From positions 1 to 47,924 of the IMG/VR virus record IMGVR_UViG_3300047557_001921: 47,924 bases of DNA, one strand, 5' to 3'. The DNA is from a virus. The notes beneath the pieces were generated by a model. It saw only the letters and a program-made list of their open reading frames with translations. It did no database searches and was not told the DNA's origin. This document shows, one piece after another, positions 24,977-33,016 of the stretch (position 1 is its first letter; every line of letters begins with the position of its first letter). Position numbers and translations under genes: made by a program.

Positions 24977-25810
24977 ATGGCTCTAGAATCCGCATTTGTC
25001 GAGTATCCTCTAGGGTACGGCCAGAGGGTAACAGTACCGCGCCAAGTCTACCCCGTATCGTTCACTCAGTACGTCAACATGACTAACCCTTACCGCCTTA
25101 CACTGGCCGGTATAGGGTACCTCGACTTGCCTTCTGGCCTGGACCTCTGGACGCCTAATGGGTACGTTCCTGTAGAGGACATGCTAGGCGAAATCCTCGA
25201 ATTTGCGCCCCAGTTCAACACCTGGCAGAAAGTAGGCGCAGAGTACGTTTCGACGCCTGTAGTTGCTGCCCACATTAGGCGCAGCAAAGTCCTGTCTGTG
25301 GCGGTCCAGACAGGCACCCAACTCTCAGCCTTGCCTTTGTACGAAGGCACCTTCATCCAGCTAGAGCCTGCCTCTCGCGCCCACGTAGTCCTCACGGTCA
25401 ATCCTGTACCGGAGCAAGACGGTTCCGGAATACCACTAGGTCTCACCTGTGTGGCAGAGATTCCTGTCGAGGCGCCTGACGATAACCTCCCCGTACCTGA
25501 CGAGTTCGCCCTTATCTTCGAGTCGACCTCGGGGGTTGTCTACACCAATGAGATGCTGATAGTTGAGTTGGGGTTGGCCCTGACGCTAGGCAGCAGTACC
25601 ATCCTGTACGATGGGCAAGGTGACCCGATTCAGGTCAGTGGCACTTACCTCAGCAACCCTTACGTCGTAACCTACGTGTACGGCACCTTCGGCGGCCTCA
25701 AGAAGGTATCCTACACCACCGCTACGTACAAGGGCGCCAGCTTCACTAACATATACGGCTACGATGGGGAAGGTGACCTGATCAGTAGCACAGGATGGAT
25801 GCGACCCTAA
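24977..25810 (+). CDS. Putative virion structural protein
   Basis: 277 residues, rich in Thr, Val, Gly and Tyr with a beta-sheet look (RLTLAGIGYLDLPSG; NPYVVTYVYGTFGGLKKVSY). No nuclease or ATPase motif. The C-terminal TYKGASFTNIYGYDGEGDLIS resembles repeat turns in phage fibre or tail proteins. It follows motif A and heads a group of small genes. Structural role is inferred from composition and place; identity unknown. Confidence 0.5.
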   Translation: MALESAFVEYPLGYGQRVTVPRQVYPVSFTQYVNMTNPYRLTLAGIGYLDLPSGLDLWTPNGYVPVEDMLGEILEFAPQFNTWQKVGAEYVSTPVVAAHIRRSKVLSVAVQTGTQLSALPLYEGTFIQLEPASRAHVVLTVNPVPEQDGSGIPLGLTCVAEIPVEAPDDNLPVPDEFALIFESTSGVVYTNEMLIVELGLALTLGSSTILYDGQGDPIQVSGTYLSNPYVVTYVYGTFGGLKKVSYTTATYKGASFTNIYGYDGEGDLISSTGWMRP

Positions 25811-25811
25811 A

Positions 25812-26093
25812 GTGACCTCTCCGTTATTCTCACAGGTGATGCGAGACTTGGCGGCCCAGTCTCAAACGTCTCAGTTGGTAGTAGATACGCTTTCCTCGGA
25901 CTTCTTTTTCGTAGGTAAAGCTGAGCTAGGAGTAAAGCCTTTCTCTCCTCAGTGGCAGGTTGCTCGAATGTCCAGACTAGATCAAGGCAAGATGCTTGAA
26001 GAGTATCCTGGTGGTTCCTCAGGATTCACTTTCACTTGGGAACATCGACGAGTATACACCTATGGGCCTTTGACACAGGAGAACGTTCCGTGA
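25812..26093 (+). CDS. Small hypothetical protein
   Basis: 93 residues with a GTG start one base after the preceding TAA. Contains DFFFVGKAELGVKPFSPQWQ and an aromatic C-terminus (TFTWEHRRVYTYG). Family unknown. The end overlaps the next gene's GTG (GTGA), so translation is likely coupled. Confidence 0.55.
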   Translation: MTSPLFSQVMRDLAAQSQTSQLVVDTLSSDFFFVGKAELGVKPFSPQWQVARMSRLDQGKMLEEYPGGSSGFTFTWEHRRVYTYGPLTQENVP

Positions 26094-26332
26094 AAATAAG
26101 TCAGCATTTCAAAAACATCTTGCTATGGCTCTCTCAGGGCGGCAACGTCCTAGTGTTTAAAGGCAGCCCAGATGAGACCACCAGTGCACGAGCTTACAGA
26201 GAAGGTTGGTGGTTTAGGCACGTGATAAACCTAGTGTTCTGGGATCGCAACCACTGCCGAGATGCCTACTACGATGAGTTGGCCCGGGCACATCTTCCGG
26301 ACGACTATAAGACTAACTCCGTTTCACTTTGA
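26090..26332 (+). CDS. Small hypothetical protein
   Basis: 80 residues from GTG 26090, chosen because it forms a GTGA overlap with the preceding stop; the upstream ATG at 26036 would read deep into the previous gene. Sequence KISQHFKNILLWLSQGGNVL then charged and aromatic (YREGWWFRHVINLVFWDRN). No recognised domain. It has some resemblance in layout to the tiny gene that follows. Confidence 0.5.
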   Translation: MKISQHFKNILLWLSQGGNVLVFKGSPDETTSARAYREGWWFRHVINLVFWDRNHCRDAYYDELARAHLPDDYKTNSVSL

Positions 26333-26340
26333 GGTTCCCT

Positions 26341-26475
26341 ATGGGCATAATCCCTGTCACGTATTATCCAATGCAATGCTGGCGTGCCTACATTGGCTTG
26401 GTGGCTTCCTTGTGCCAGACAGGCTGGCAAACACTAGACGAAGTTACCAGCCTAGTATTCCTAAAGACTGAGTAA
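26341..26475 (+). CDS. Very small hypothetical protein (44 residues)
   Basis: ATG 26341 to TAA 26475 encodes 44 residues (MGIIPVTYYPMQCWRAYIGL...). GAGG lies 8 bases upstream of the ATG. It fills the space between 26332 and motif A, whose first bases contain its stop codon. Moderately hydrophobic with two Cys. Real coding is suggested by the ribosome site and tight packing, not by homology. Confidence 0.45.
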   Translation: MGIIPVTYYPMQCWRAYIGLVASLCQTGWQTLDEVTSLVFLKTE

Positions 26476-26483
26476 TTTCATCT
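26472..26483 (+). promoter_or_regulatory. Recurrent motif A variant (GTAATTTCATCT), copy 3
   Basis: Eleven of twelve bases match the other copies. It overlaps the stop codon of the 44-residue gene and lies 28 bases before the ATG at 26512. Confidence 0.45.
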
Positions 26484-26511
26484 TACTGCCCCACCTACAA
26501 AAGGACATCCG

Positions 26512-27660
26512 ATGCTCCAATACTACACCGTGGCGAACCAGGCTGCGTACCCTATTAGCCTAACCGATGCCTACGGCAAACTGGTTACGCTTCGCCCTGT
26601 GGGTACAGCCGGCGCCAGCGCCCGAGTTCCTCTGTCTTTGGCTACCTTCAATGAGGGCGACTTCGTTGCTCACGTTGCGGCCAGCAAACTCACCCTCACT
26701 CCTGTTAACGTAGGCGACTACAACGTGCCTAACCTGGCCAACTACCCTGTGTCGTTGCAAGACAGCCTGGGTCAACCTAAGGTACTGCCTCCTCAGAGCG
26801 TAACGCCTGTCACCTTGACCTCAGGGGACGCTACCTCGGACAACATCCTCAGCCTGAAAGCTCAAGGTATTCTAGGCACTCTGGCGGCCGTTACTGCACC
26901 GACGATGCCTCAGTCTTTCCTGCCTGTCATTGTAGGTGACGGCGAAATTGTCGGCCTCTTCGCCATTACGCCCACTACCTTCGACGGTACAGAGACTACC
27001 TTCGACCTGTCCGGCTTGCTCACTGCAGGCAAGACGGTGAACATCCAGAAGATTAGCACCGGCCCTGCCTTCCCGTTCCTGCCCCGCCTCAGCCACTACA
27101 TGGGTTGCGTCTTTACTCGGGCGCAAGAGGTAGCCGAAGCCTGGGCGTCGCATCTGGAGTTCATTCCCCTCAAGCACATCCTGCCTGCAAGTAGTTGGCA
27201 GCAGGCTGCACTAGGCCCGGATAACCTGCGGTACGTCCCTGGTGTTATGGTCTACTCGTTGTGCTACGGCAACAACGCGCCTATCTCGGTCACGACCACT
27301 ACGGCAGCGCCTACTGTAAGTACGCCGGCAGCTTTGTCCTGGGCCGTCAATGCAGCGTTCTCCAACCAGAATGGATTGCGGTTCGTCGACTTCAACTGGG
27401 TGGCTGCCTTCGCCGTTAGCTTCCCTACTCTGGAACCTGCCTACATTCGAGTGGTCAGCAACCCTGCGGAGAATGACGTCAAGGCATTCGTGATCAGCGC
27501 AGGCAACCAAGCAGCCAACGCCGGCATCACCCAGAACACTGTGCGCCTCGTGAAGGTCATCCAGGGTGCAGTGGCAGCAGGTGCACGGGCTTTCACCTTC
27601 TCGATCGTCGACCGTAAAGGCAATGAGGTTGCGGTCACCCTCAATCTGACCGTGTCTTAA
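26512..27660 (+). CDS. Putative virion decoration/structural protein with duplicated N-terminal domain
   Basis: 382 residues. Two tandem copies of an approximately 60-residue beta domain start at residues 4 and 67: YTVANQAAYPISLTDAYG and YNVPNLANYPVSLQDSLG, each followed by a Pro/Val-rich strand (LRPVG.., LPPQS..). A related domain opens the protein at 46335 (FNVLNSTNAPVDFTDAGG). The rest is Thr/Ala/Val-rich, with no enzyme motif. The composition and the domain duplication suit a capsid decoration or tail protein. An AAAAGGA site precedes the ATG. Confidence 0.55.
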   Translation: MLQYYTVANQAAYPISLTDAYGKLVTLRPVGTAGASARVPLSLATFNEGDFVAHVAASKLTLTPVNVGDYNVPNLANYPVSLQDSLGQPKVLPPQSVTPVTLTSGDATSDNILSLKAQGILGTLAAVTAPTMPQSFLPVIVGDGEIVGLFAITPTTFDGTETTFDLSGLLTAGKTVNIQKISTGPAFPFLPRLSHYMGCVFTRAQEVAEAWASHLEFIPLKHILPASSWQQAALGPDNLRYVPGVMVYSLCYGNNAPISVTTTTAAPTVSTPAALSWAVNAAFSNQNGLRFVDFNWVAAFAVSFPTLEPAYIRVVSNPAENDVKAFVISAGNQAANAGITQNTVRLVKVIQGAVAAGARAFTFSIVDRKGNEVAVTLNLTVS

Positions 27661-27670
27661 GGACCAGAAC

Positions 27671-27976
27671 ATGACCATTAAACAAGTAGCAACTCGCAGC
27701 AAAGAAATTGCCGATGACAAAGGTCCCGTTACGCTAGGGGCGTCCCAGGTTGCGGTAGCTGAGAAGTTGGTGGCCCCGCTGGGTATGATGGACGGCGGTT
27801 TTACTCATCACCTTATGGTCGGAGCCTTTGCTTACGTATTAAGCCTTCCTGACTACCAACCTACGGGCAACCGGCCTTTGTCTGTTCGTGACCTGAAAAC
27901 CGTGGTGGCTAAAAATAAAGCCATCCTCCTCAAGGCGCTAGAGGCTGTAGACGAAACCCTAGAGTTCGGAGACTAG
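27671..27976 (+). CDS. Small hypothetical protein
   Basis: 101 residues, ATG after TAAGGACC. Helical by appearance, with conserved-looking GMMDGGFTHHLMVGAFAYVLSLP and a charged C-terminus (LKALEAVDETLEFGD). Family unknown. It ends the virion block; a terminator follows before the clamp gene. Confidence 0.6.
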   Translation: MTIKQVATRSKEIADDKGPVTLGASQVAVAEKLVAPLGMMDGGFTHHLMVGAFAYVLSLPDYQPTGNRPLSVRDLKTVVAKNKAILLKALEAVDETLEFGD

Positions 27977-28064
27977 GGCTACCCCTGATTCAGTAATTTG
28001 ATTACGGCTGCACCTCTGATCCGGGTGTGGTTGCATGGAGTTTCCTCTTGGTGGAGGTCTTGGA

Positions 28065-28097
28065 GGGTGGTAGTTGGTGGCTACCCCCCTTCTTTTT
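28065..28097 (+). terminator. Rho-independent terminator before the clamp gene
   Basis: GGGTGGTAG (28065-28073) pairs with CTACCCCCC (28081-28089) with one mismatch, loop of 7, followed by TTCTTTTT (28090-28097). The 173-base gap 27977-28149 also holds a weak motif A-like string (GTAATTTGATTA, 27993) and motif B, but no gene. Confidence 0.75.
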
Positions 28098-28100
28098 CCT

Positions 28101-28110
28101 ACTGTAAATA
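28101..28110 (+). promoter_or_regulatory. Recurrent motif B (ACTGTAAATA), upstream of the clamp candidate
   Basis: Exact third copy, directly after the terminator and 39 bases before the ATG at 28150, with CCCTAACACTAAGG between. Its place between a terminator and a gene start is what a promoter would need. Confidence 0.6.
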
Positions 28111-28149
28111 CGTAGGTACTGCGGCCTCCCTAACACTAAGGATCATTCC

Positions 28150-29280
28150 ATGGCTATCTCTTTCGACACCGACCAACTGGTAACATCCGTTCGCACCCTG
28201 CAGAAGGTTGCTGCTTCCGGCGGCAACGTCCTCGCCCATTTCAAGGTCGTTAATAGCGACACCGTCCAACTGTCTGCCATCAACAAAGGCATCGGCATTA
28301 GCCTCAACGTGTCTGCGCGGGTAGGCAAAGAGGACAAGAACAAAACCTTCTCCGTAGAGCCAGGTGCTTTATTGGCACTCATCTCAGGACGCAAAGACGT
28401 CAGCTTGCTCATCAACTCCTCGACCGTGCTTGTGAAGGCGTCAGGGTACGAAGCCGAGCTAGTGACCTCGACGGTTGAGATCGAGGACATCCTCCCAAGT
28501 GATCTGAAAACGTCCGACAAGACCAAGGTTGGACAGGACGTAGTAGAGTTCATTGCCCAATCCCTTCCGGGCCTTGAACTCAAGCCGATGCTGAACATCG
28601 ATAGCTTCATGCCTGTTGCGGTCCGAGTTACCGCTAAGGGCGCCAAGATGATCTGTTACGATAACTGGCACTTGGCCTACACGTCGAACAGCAAGGTCAC
28701 TGGCGAACTGGACCTGGTAGTGCCTTACTCGGCCCTGTCTCTCCTCACTAAGGAATTCGGCGGCATGTCGTTCTACATGATCGCTACCGAGTCCAGCCTG
28801 TACGCCTACAACAAGGTTTTCCAGCTCGCACTTACGCTACCTCACCAGGAGAACCAGAACAAGATCTCTCCTGACGATGCGTTCGCCTTGGTAGCCAAGC
28901 TCAAGAGCTCCGAGACCGTGTCCCTTGACCTGAGCTCTGAGGACTTGCGCGCCGTGGCTCTCAACATTGAGGCCATCTTCAAGAAAGGCGAGTACGTTGA
29001 TTTCGACGTGGACAAGGCTTCGGGATGTACCGTCACGCTCAAATCGACGCACGGCAAGGTTCAGAGTACCCTCAGGTGCAAACCCACCAAGTCCGTTGCA
29101 TTCAGGACAGGCTTCGCTTTCCTGAAAGACGCCTTGTCCAAGCTGCCTGAGAACAAGGTGACCTTCCAGGTGGTAGGCGAGCAGATGCTTTTCTTCACGA
29201 AGGGCCGGTTCATGTATATGCTCGCCCTGCTGTCCCGTGACGAGAAACCCGCTAAGGCAAAGAAGGCTAAGGCCGAGTGA
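28150..29280 (+). CDS. Putative DNA polymerase sliding clamp (DnaN-like)
   Basis: 376 residues, the length of bacterial beta clamps. It shows repeated strand-rich segments with clamp-like features: an N-terminal domain starting ISFDTDQLVTSVRTLQKVAA, SGRKDVSLLINSSTVLVKASG, then ICYDNWHLAYTS and LVVPYSALSLLTKEFGG, reminiscent of the second DnaN domain, and a C-terminal FTKGRFMYMLALLSRD like the DnaN end. A lysine-rich tail follows (KPAKAKKAKAE). It would tether the split polymerase to DNA and be loaded by the ATPase at 20840. AAGGATC precedes the ATG. No identity was computed; a different two- or three-domain clamp is possible. Confidence 0.72.
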   Translation: MAISFDTDQLVTSVRTLQKVAASGGNVLAHFKVVNSDTVQLSAINKGIGISLNVSARVGKEDKNKTFSVEPGALLALISGRKDVSLLINSSTVLVKASGYEAELVTSTVEIEDILPSDLKTSDKTKVGQDVVEFIAQSLPGLELKPMLNIDSFMPVAVRVTAKGAKMICYDNWHLAYTSNSKVTGELDLVVPYSALSLLTKEFGGMSFYMIATESSLYAYNKVFQLALTLPHQENQNKISPDDAFALVAKLKSSETVSLDLSSEDLRAVALNIEAIFKKGEYVDFDVDKASGCTVTLKSTHGKVQSTLRCKPTKSVAFRTGFAFLKDALSKLPENKVTFQVVGEQMLFFTKGRFMYMLALLSRDEKPAKAKKAKAE

Positions 29281-29284
29281 CCCT

Positions 29285-29713
29285 ATGCGGTTCATCCTGC
29301 AGACCAACCTGAGGTCGAAGGTCTTTATCCCATACGCCACCCACGGACGGAAATACACCGTGCTGTTGAGCAAGTACCTACCGGCAGGAACTAAGCTGAG
29401 CGTTACGGACTCCCAGCTGGTTCCTGCCGACACCTACATCAGAGTAGGTGACCTCCACCTAGGAGGGCATGAAGGTGAAACCATAGGCCACTTGTTCTAC
29501 ACACCGCTCAGTTTCATGTGCTACGGATCGGCGCTTCTAGCTTATAGCAAAGCCTGGGAGAAGCGAGTGAACAACAAAGAGCTAGGCGTGCCTTCGGGTG
29601 TCTTGCTGATAGCTCGAACCCCTTTGTTCTACCTCTACCACAAAAAGAATGAGGTGACCTTAGCGGTCAACCCTACGCTACCTACCGCGATCAAAGACAA
29701 CCTCGAAAGCTGA
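29285..29713 (+). CDS. Hypothetical protein
   Basis: 142 residues from ATG 29285, four bases after the clamp stop; an upstream ATG (29237) lies inside the clamp gene and is less likely. Strand-rich (RKYTVLLSKYLPAGTKLSV; GVLLIARTPLFYLYHKKNEVTLAV). No motif recognised. Tight spacing suggests co-expression with the clamp. Confidence 0.55.
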   Translation: MRFILQTNLRSKVFIPYATHGRKYTVLLSKYLPAGTKLSVTDSQLVPADTYIRVGDLHLGGHEGETIGHLFYTPLSFMCYGSALLAYSKAWEKRVNNKELGVPSGVLLIARTPLFYLYHKKNEVTLAVNPTLPTAIKDNLES

Positions 29714-29716
29714 ACC

Positions 29717-30235
29717 ATGACCTCACCTACCGTCACAACGGATCGCATTAAGAACAATGCGGCTTACCAAAAGTACCTCAAGGTCCTAGAGAAGGTGGAG
29801 AGCATGGACCTGGCCTCGGTGGTTCGTGAGGCAAAGAGTCTCCACGCAGGTCGCACCAGCCGAACCCTGCACACCTCAGACATTGGTCCGAAGATGCTTA
29901 CCGAAGCCTTGTTCAAAGATCTTAGCTACCGAGCTCGTATGGTTGAGCTACGTGTAAATGTTTCGGACAAGCGCGATCGTCTGCACACCACTGTTGATGT
30001 AGTGCGCCGCTACTTGATGCACAGGTACGGAGAGAAGCTAGGGCTCAAGTCCCAGGTCAGCCGGCGCCAGTTCTTCGACACGCTGTTCCGCGAAGGCATT
30101 GAGACGATGGCAAGAATGCAAAGCATATCCGAGATGCTGGACATGTTCATCAAGGACATTGACCAAGCAGGCTACGCATTGAAGAATGCGGTCGCTCTCC
30201 TCCAGCTCGTGTACAAACCCGAGACCAAGATATGA
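29717..30235 (+). CDS. Hypothetical helical protein
   Basis: 172 residues, mainly alpha-helical and charged (YLKVLEKVESMDLASVVREAKSLH; MARMQSISEMLDMFIKDIDQAGYAL). No recognised family. Starts 3 bases after the previous stop and overlaps the next gene by 4 bases (ATGA). Position between clamp and helicase suggests a replication accessory, unproven. Confidence 0.55.
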   Translation: MTSPTVTTDRIKNNAAYQKYLKVLEKVESMDLASVVREAKSLHAGRTSRTLHTSDIGPKMLTEALFKDLSYRARMVELRVNVSDKRDRLHTTVDVVRRYLMHRYGEKLGLKSQVSRRQFFDTLFREGIETMARMQSISEMLDMFIKDIDQAGYALKNAVALLQLVYKPETKI

Positions 30236-30486
30236 CACAAGCTAGTAACACCTTAACGAAAATTCTAGGGAGTATTACTCCGGAGGAACATTGCTACGCT
30301 CTGCTGGAGCTAGAGGAGCAACAAAAGACAGGGGTTCTGCCTGCGAACTGTTTGTTCTTCGCCCTGGCTTCTAAGATTGCTTTAGGCGTAGGTATGTCTC
30401 ATAGTGTAGCTCGGGATCTGTTGGAACATCATCTGCTTAGGACGGCAGCGTTCTCTTGGGTCAAACTTATGAGAGATACTGAGTGA
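30232..30486 (+). CDS. Small hypothetical protein
   Basis: 84 residues, ATGA overlap with both neighbours' pattern; the end overlaps the GTG start of the helicase (GTGA). Helical (EEHCYALLELEEQQKTGVLP; SVARDLLEHHLLRTAAFSWVKLM). No domain recognised. Confidence 0.5.
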   Translation: MTQASNTLTKILGSITPEEHCYALLELEEQQKTGVLPANCLFFALASKIALGVGMSHSVARDLLEHHLLRTAAFSWVKLMRDTE

Positions 30487-32042
30487 AAAAACCACCGAAG
30501 CCGTTGAAGGTTCTTGCCCGCGAAGCCTTCTACATAGACAAGTCCCAACTATCTCGCGAAGAGATCGAGGCCACTTACGAGAGGGAGACCTTTCAGTTCT
30601 TCAAGGACTCGGCTTGCGAGAAGTGCGAGTTCTTCCAGGATAGACCAACCGATACCTGCGAAGAGTGCCCTAACAATCTGGGCCTAGTGAAACTCTCCAA
30701 GACGGTGGTGATAAACGAGAGGAATTTCCTGACAGTTCCTCTGGGCGACAAAGCAGGGTTGAAGCTGCTGTTCGGTCACCGTGACCTGCAAGTGGTCACC
30801 CAGTGGCCAGTTGTGCCAATGAAGAGCCAATCCCTACAGTTCGTAGGCAAGCTTCGGGGCGCACAGCCTGCTGCCGTAGCTGACATGCTCCGTGTCAGGC
30901 GCGGCGTGTTACGTAGCCCTCCTAGGTCAGGTAAGACGGTGATGGCAGCCTCCTTGGTTTGCCAGGTTAAGTGCAAGACAATCATCATCGCAGCCCAGCG
31001 AGACTGGCTTGTAAATTTCTACGAGACCTTCGTCGGTTCCAAGACCCAGAAGCCCCTCACAAACATCTCCACCAAGAGATGCGGCTTCGCAAAGACACTG
31101 GACGAGTTCAAGCGGTACGACGTGGCGTTGGCTACGTACCAGACCTTCATTTCGCCTAAGGGTCAGGCGCTGCTCAAGAAACTCCGCAGGATGTTTACGG
31201 TGATGGTAGTAGATGAGTGCCACCGTTCAGCCAGCCCAGAGCACGCCAAGGTAGTAGCTGCGTTGAGTACCCAGTACCGAATTGGTCTAAGCGGTACGCC
31301 GCAGCGCAAGGACTCTAAGCACAAGGTGATGCACCGCATAGTAGGACCCATCCTCCACACGTTAAAGATGGAACGGTTGGTTCCTCGTATTACTTTTGTG
31401 GATACTAAGGTGTCGCCTACTTACCAGTACAAGTCCTGGACGGCAATGATCAACTACCTGGAGTTGAATCCTCAGAGGCTTCGGTTGATTGCGAAGATGG
31501 CCATCCAAGATGCGAAACGCGGTCACATGGTTCTGATCCCTATGGCTAGAGTAACTGCCATTAAGGTGCTGGTGAGGACCATCAACAAACTGGCCGACGA
31601 CGTCTTAGCTGTACCTTTCTACGGCGGCGTGTCCAAAGACGAGCGGGACAAGAACATCGAGCGCGCCCGCAACTACAAGATCAAGATCATTGTAGGTAAC
31701 ACCAAGTTGTTATCTACGGGCATCAACATACCTAGGGCAAGCTGCATCTACCAATGCACTCCTTCGTCCAATCTGCCTAACGCCGAGCAGAGGTTCAGCC
31801 GCATTCTAACTCCTTTCGACGGCAAACCTCAGCCTCTGATTCGTGTGTTCGCCGATGATATGGGCGTGGTTAAGAACTGCTTTAGGTCCGAGTGGTGGGG
31901 CGTGGTGTACAAGTTGTTCAAACCCGAGATGACAGACGACGTCAAAGAAAAGCTGTACGCTTGGATGAACAGCGGCAGCAAGGCCAAGGCTAGGCAGGCC
32001 TACGAAGGCGGTGAAGGATTTAGGAGTGGAGGGGTGCTATGA
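30483..32042 (+). CDS. Superfamily 2 DNA helicase, UvsW-like
   Basis: 519 residues from GTG 30483. Walker A SPPRSGKT (K151, T152), motif II DECH (244-247), motif III LSGTPQRKD, then the second RecA domain (IIVGNTKLLSTGINIPRAS) and motif VI (NAEQRFSRI). An N-terminal four-Cys cluster (CEKCEFF...CEECPN) may bind zinc. UvsW-type helicases remodel forks and branched DNA, fitting the RecA, gp46/47-like genes here. RadD- or other SF2 types cannot be excluded. Confidence 0.85.
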   Translation: MKKPPKPLKVLAREAFYIDKSQLSREEIEATYERETFQFFKDSACEKCEFFQDRPTDTCEECPNNLGLVKLSKTVVINERNFLTVPLGDKAGLKLLFGHRDLQVVTQWPVVPMKSQSLQFVGKLRGAQPAAVADMLRVRRGVLRSPPRSGKTVMAASLVCQVKCKTIIIAAQRDWLVNFYETFVGSKTQKPLTNISTKRCGFAKTLDEFKRYDVALATYQTFISPKGQALLKKLRRMFTVMVVDECHRSASPEHAKVVAALSTQYRIGLSGTPQRKDSKHKVMHRIVGPILHTLKMERLVPRITFVDTKVSPTYQYKSWTAMINYLELNPQRLRLIAKMAIQDAKRGHMVLIPMARVTAIKVLVRTINKLADDVLAVPFYGGVSKDERDKNIERARNYKIKIIVGNTKLLSTGINIPRASCIYQCTPSSNLPNAEQRFSRILTPFDGKPQPLIRVFADDMGVVKNCFRSEWWGVVYKLFKPEMTDDVKEKLYAWMNSGSKAKARQAYEGGEGFRSGGVL

Positions 32043-32413
32043 AACGAACTGCAGATCACCACGCAGAGAGATGTCGAGAACTAGCCGACATCTTGATATT
32101 GCCTCTGCGAGAAGTTGCAAGGCGGCATGGGTACGCTCTGGCGGTGCATGGATCCTTGTCCTACGACATCGATCTAATCGCTGTCCCGTGGAGACTTTTG
32201 GCTACAAGCCCTGAATCTCTGGCTGAGGCTATCCACAAAGCTGTTGATGCGATCGTAGGTACGTCCAAAGCAACCGGCCCGGAGCAGAAGCCCTACGGGA
32301 GGCAAGCGTGGTCGATACACATGGGCGGGGGTCCCTATGTCGACCTGAGTGTAATGCCCCTAGAGCCACCTATAGCTGAAAAGAAACCCGAGGGACCTGA
32401 CGATGGTAACTGA
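32039..32413 (+). CDS. Nucleotidyltransferase-fold protein (small)
   Basis: 124 residues. HGSLSYDIDLIAVPW matches the G-S-x-x-x-D-x-D signature of nucleotidyltransferase folds; GGGPYVDLSVMP supplies a likely third Asp. The substrate is unknown: such small proteins may add nucleotides to RNA, small molecules or proteins. ATGA overlap with the helicase stop, so co-translated. Family assignment is by signature only. Confidence 0.55.
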   Translation: MKRTADHHAERCRELADILILPLREVARRHGYALAVHGSLSYDIDLIAVPWRLLATSPESLAEAIHKAVDAIVGTSKATGPEQKPYGRQAWSIHMGGGPYVDLSVMPLEPPIAEKKPEGPDDGN

Positions 32414-33011
32414 GGTACTAAAAATGGAGGAACTTCGTCTCAAGCTAGACGACAGATGCCTCCCTGCGTTGCTGTCCAAAGGCATGAACCGAATGGTTCT
32501 AGCCATCAAGCCGTTTCTATTACGACCTGCGTCCTTCACATCTCAACCTGAGGGCTTGAAGCCTAAGCTGGTGGAAGCCCAGAAGCAATACAAGTGGTAC
32601 CAACGAGCTTTGGACAATCCTTCCGAGCCAATCTGTTTTTGCATTGCCAGCGAACCTAACGACAAGCTGGCTAAGATGGCCGCAGCCTTCTTGATGCAGA
32701 ACCATTTCAAGAAATCTGGCCCGAGAGCCAATCCTGTGTGGCATGATCTACTAGGCGGGTTTCAGAACCGCTGGGCAGACAGCCACGAAACACCGCCTAC
32801 GTTTATCGTTCTGGCTAACGTGCTACCCACATCGACCAACGTCAAGCTAGAGAAACTAAGGGACATCCTGGAAGTGCGAGCAGACATTCCTAGGATAGTG
32901 GTCACCTCAGGTGCAGATCCTTTTTCGTTCTTCCACCAACAACTCAAATACCCGCTCAACGGCTGCTTGTATCTAAAGTCCAGCCTGGTTAGGGGTGACC
33001 TAGAGGTCTAA
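32403..33011 (+). CDS. Putative helicase loader with degenerate AAA+ fold
   Basis: 202 residues from ATG 32403 (GAGGGA upstream; internal ATG at 32424 possible). The layout resembles DnaC/gp59-type loaders: a strand ICFCIASEP then helix where Walker A would be, but no GKT; then PTFIVLANVLPTSTNVKLEKLRDIL at the Walker B place without the acidic pair, and RIVVTSGADPFSFF like the DnaC TSN region. It lies 5 bases before a DnaB-type helicase, which supports loading. ATP use is unlikely. Function inferred, not shown. Confidence 0.45.
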   Translation: MVTEVLKMEELRLKLDDRCLPALLSKGMNRMVLAIKPFLLRPASFTSQPEGLKPKLVEAQKQYKWYQRALDNPSEPICFCIASEPNDKLAKMAAAFLMQNHFKKSGPRANPVWHDLLGGFQNRWADSHETPPTFIVLANVLPTSTNVKLEKLRDILEVRADIPRIVVTSGADPFSFFHQQLKYPLNGCLYLKSSLVRGDLEV

Positions 33012-33016
33012 GCATT

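Noticed and set aside
8211-28110. Motif B as a T4-type late promoter
   Set aside because: TGTAAATA differs by one base from TATAAATA and precedes replication genes; no gp55-like factor was seen, so it is listed only as a recurrent motif.
29511-29519. Motif A-like TTTCATGTG inside a gene
   Set aside because: Within the coding sequence at 29285-29713 and lacking the GTAA half.
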